From a virus: DNA of 37,126 nucleotides. The notes beneath the pieces were generated by a model. It was not told where the DNA came from and did no database searches. It saw only the letters and a program-made list of their open reading frames with translations. A program made the position numbers and the translations under genes. This document shows positions 36,092 to 37,126 of the stretch, in pieces. The stretch covers positions 1 to 37,126 of IMG/VR virus record IMGVR_UViG_3300027508_000018; one strand, given 5' to 3'. How positions within the stretch are numbered: position 1 is the first letter of the stretch; every line of letters begins with the position of its first letter.

Positions 36092-37126
36092 ATGGCACCA
36101 CATTCCAATATCGTCGGCGGTTCGACCGCCAAGCGGGTCATCGCCTGCCCGGCCAGCGTCAAGCTGGCGCAGCAGATGCCGCCCAAGCCGTCGTCTAAAT
36201 ACGCCGACGAAGGCACCCTGCTGCACAACATCATGGACGCGGTGCTGATGGACAGCCGCAAGCCGGAAGAGTTCATCGGCGCGGAACTGAACGGCGTGGT
36301 CGTCACCGCGGAACTGATCGAAGCCAAGGTGTTGCCGGCGCTGGCTGCGCTGGATGAAATCGACCCCGACAAGCAGATGGAATATGAGTGCGAAACCATC
36401 GTCAGTTTCGGCGAAGCGTTGCCCGACGTATTCGGCTCCGCCGACCTTATCGGCCGCAAAGTTAACCGCGCCATCGTGTTGGATTTCAAGTTTGGTGACG
36501 GCGTTGACGTGGTTGTGGAAGAGAACCCGCAGGCGATGTTCTACGCAGCCGGAGGTATGCGGACGCCCGCCGCGCAGTGGGCTTTTGAGGGTGTCGATGA
36601 AATAGAATGCGTCATCGTGCAGCCAACCGCCCGCACCCCGGTCAAGCGCTGGGTGACCACGCCCGCCCGCATCCGCGCCTTCGAGCGCGACCTGTTCGCA
36701 GCCGTCAGGGCGGCGCTGGGACCGAAGCCTGTCATGGCCGCCGGCGACCACTGCCGCTGGTGCCCAGCCAAGCCGATCTGCCCGCTGCTGACCGGCAGCG
36801 TCGACCGCGCGTTGCAGGCGCAGATCAAGGCGCTGGACGCGCCGCTGATCGGCGAGATGCTGACCAAGGCCGACCTGCTGGAGCAGTGGATCACGGACTT
36901 GCGGGCGCTGGCGTTTCAGATGTTGCAGGCAGGCGGCGCGGTGCCCGGCTACAAGCTGGTGCCGAAGCGCGCCACCCGGCAGTGGGTCGACCCCGAGAAG
37001 GCGCGGGCTGCGCTGGAAGACCTCGGGCTTGACCAGACAGAATTGATGGAGACAAAGTTGTTGTCGCCCGCGCAGGCCGAGAAGGTGCTGAAGAAGCACA
37101 AGCTGGCCATGCCCGACGACTTGATT
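36092..37126 (+). CDS. RecB/Cas4-like nuclease (DUF2800 type), N-terminal part
   Basis: The frame starts at 36092 with GAGGGA upstream and runs off the window; it continues at base 11 (full length 379 residues). It shows all the features of a RecB/Cas4-type PD-(D/E)XK nuclease: E40GTLLH45, D118 in GSADLIG, D131-F-K133 in LDFKFG, and Q147-x3-Y151 in NPQAMFYA. Cysteines C19, C221, C224 and C230 (CRWCPAKPIC) match the four ligands of an iron-sulfur cluster. It likely processes DNA ends in replication or recombination. First gene of the replication unit. Confidence 0.93.
   Translation, partial: MAPHSNIVGGSTAKRVIACPASVKLAQQMPPKPSSKYADEGTLLHNIMDAVLMDSRKPEEFIGAELNGVVVTAELIEAKVLPALAALDEIDPDKQMEYECETIVSFGEALPDVFGSADLIGRKVNRAIVLDFKFGDGVDVVVEENPQAMFYAAGGMRTPAAQWAFEGVDEIECVIVQPTARTPVKRWVTTPARIRAFERDLFAAVRAALGPKPVMAAGDHCRWCPAKPICPLLTGSVDRALQAQIKALDAPLIGEMLTKADLLEQWITDLRALAFQMLQAGGAVPGYKLVPKRATRQWVDPEKARAALEDLGLDQTELMETKLLSPAQAEKVLKKHKLAMPDDLI
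37001..37126. repeat. Terminal overlap, right copy (same as 11-136)
   Basis: Exact copy of 11-136; shows that the contig closes into a circle of 36,990 bp. Confidence 0.9.

Overview
The window is a nearly complete, circularly permuted genome of a tailed double-stranded DNA phage. Bases 37001-37126 repeat bases 11-136 exactly, and one reading frame runs across that join, so the unit genome is 36,990 bp (11-37000). Gene content points to a podovirus of P22-like virion architecture (P22-type portal, coat and scaffold, gp4-like and gp10-like tail proteins, ejection proteins, no tape-measure gene). It also carries its own replication genes: a family A DNA polymerase, a primase-SF3 helicase, RecB/Cas4-like and VRR-NUC nucleases, and a SNF2-type helicase. 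I see no integrase, prophage repressor, phage RNA polymerase, tRNA or CRISPR, so a virulent lifestyle is likely. The high G+C and the protein styles suggest a Gram-negative host, perhaps an aquatic alphaproteobacterium; this host call is inference only.

Layout: there are four transcription units, with two divergent control regions and two convergent junctions. (1) Rightward replication unit, 36092 through the join to 5239: DUF2800-like RecB/Cas4-type nuclease, a possible ssDNA-binding protein, a Rho-independent terminator, DNA polymerase, primase-helicase. (2) Leftward unit, 9585 down to 5223: a dense train of about 19 very small genes, mostly joined by 4-nt ATGA overlaps. It includes a DUF7227-like cysteine-rich protein, an HTH plus zinc-ribbon protein and several tiny membrane proteins; most are unknown and this is where new host-takeover or anti-defence functions could hide. 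(3) Rightward late unit, 10325 to 34216: terminase, HNH endonuclease, head genes, tail and fibre genes, ejection proteins, lysis cassette, and a final beta-rich protein. (4) Short leftward unit, 36007 to 34213: VRR-NUC nuclease, SNF2-like helicase, and a small protein.

The only sizeable non-coding stretch (9586-10324) holds at least eight TGACCTA iterons, an A+T-rich segment, two perfect palindromes (18 and 26 bp) and promoter candidates. I read it as the main control region and a candidate replication origin. The second divergent region (36008-36091) has a promoter with a perfect dyad between its -35 and -10.

Most notable observations: the HNH endonuclease sits exactly at the terL stop codon, and a second, divergent copy of the last 18 terL codons plus stop lies just behind it. 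Two tail-fibre genes share a 38-residue block that is identical in protein but differs at 10 synonymous DNA positions. A repeated GTAATAGAAT promoter-like motif precedes two leftward genes at the same distance. The contig's first 10 bases are a fold-back artefact.
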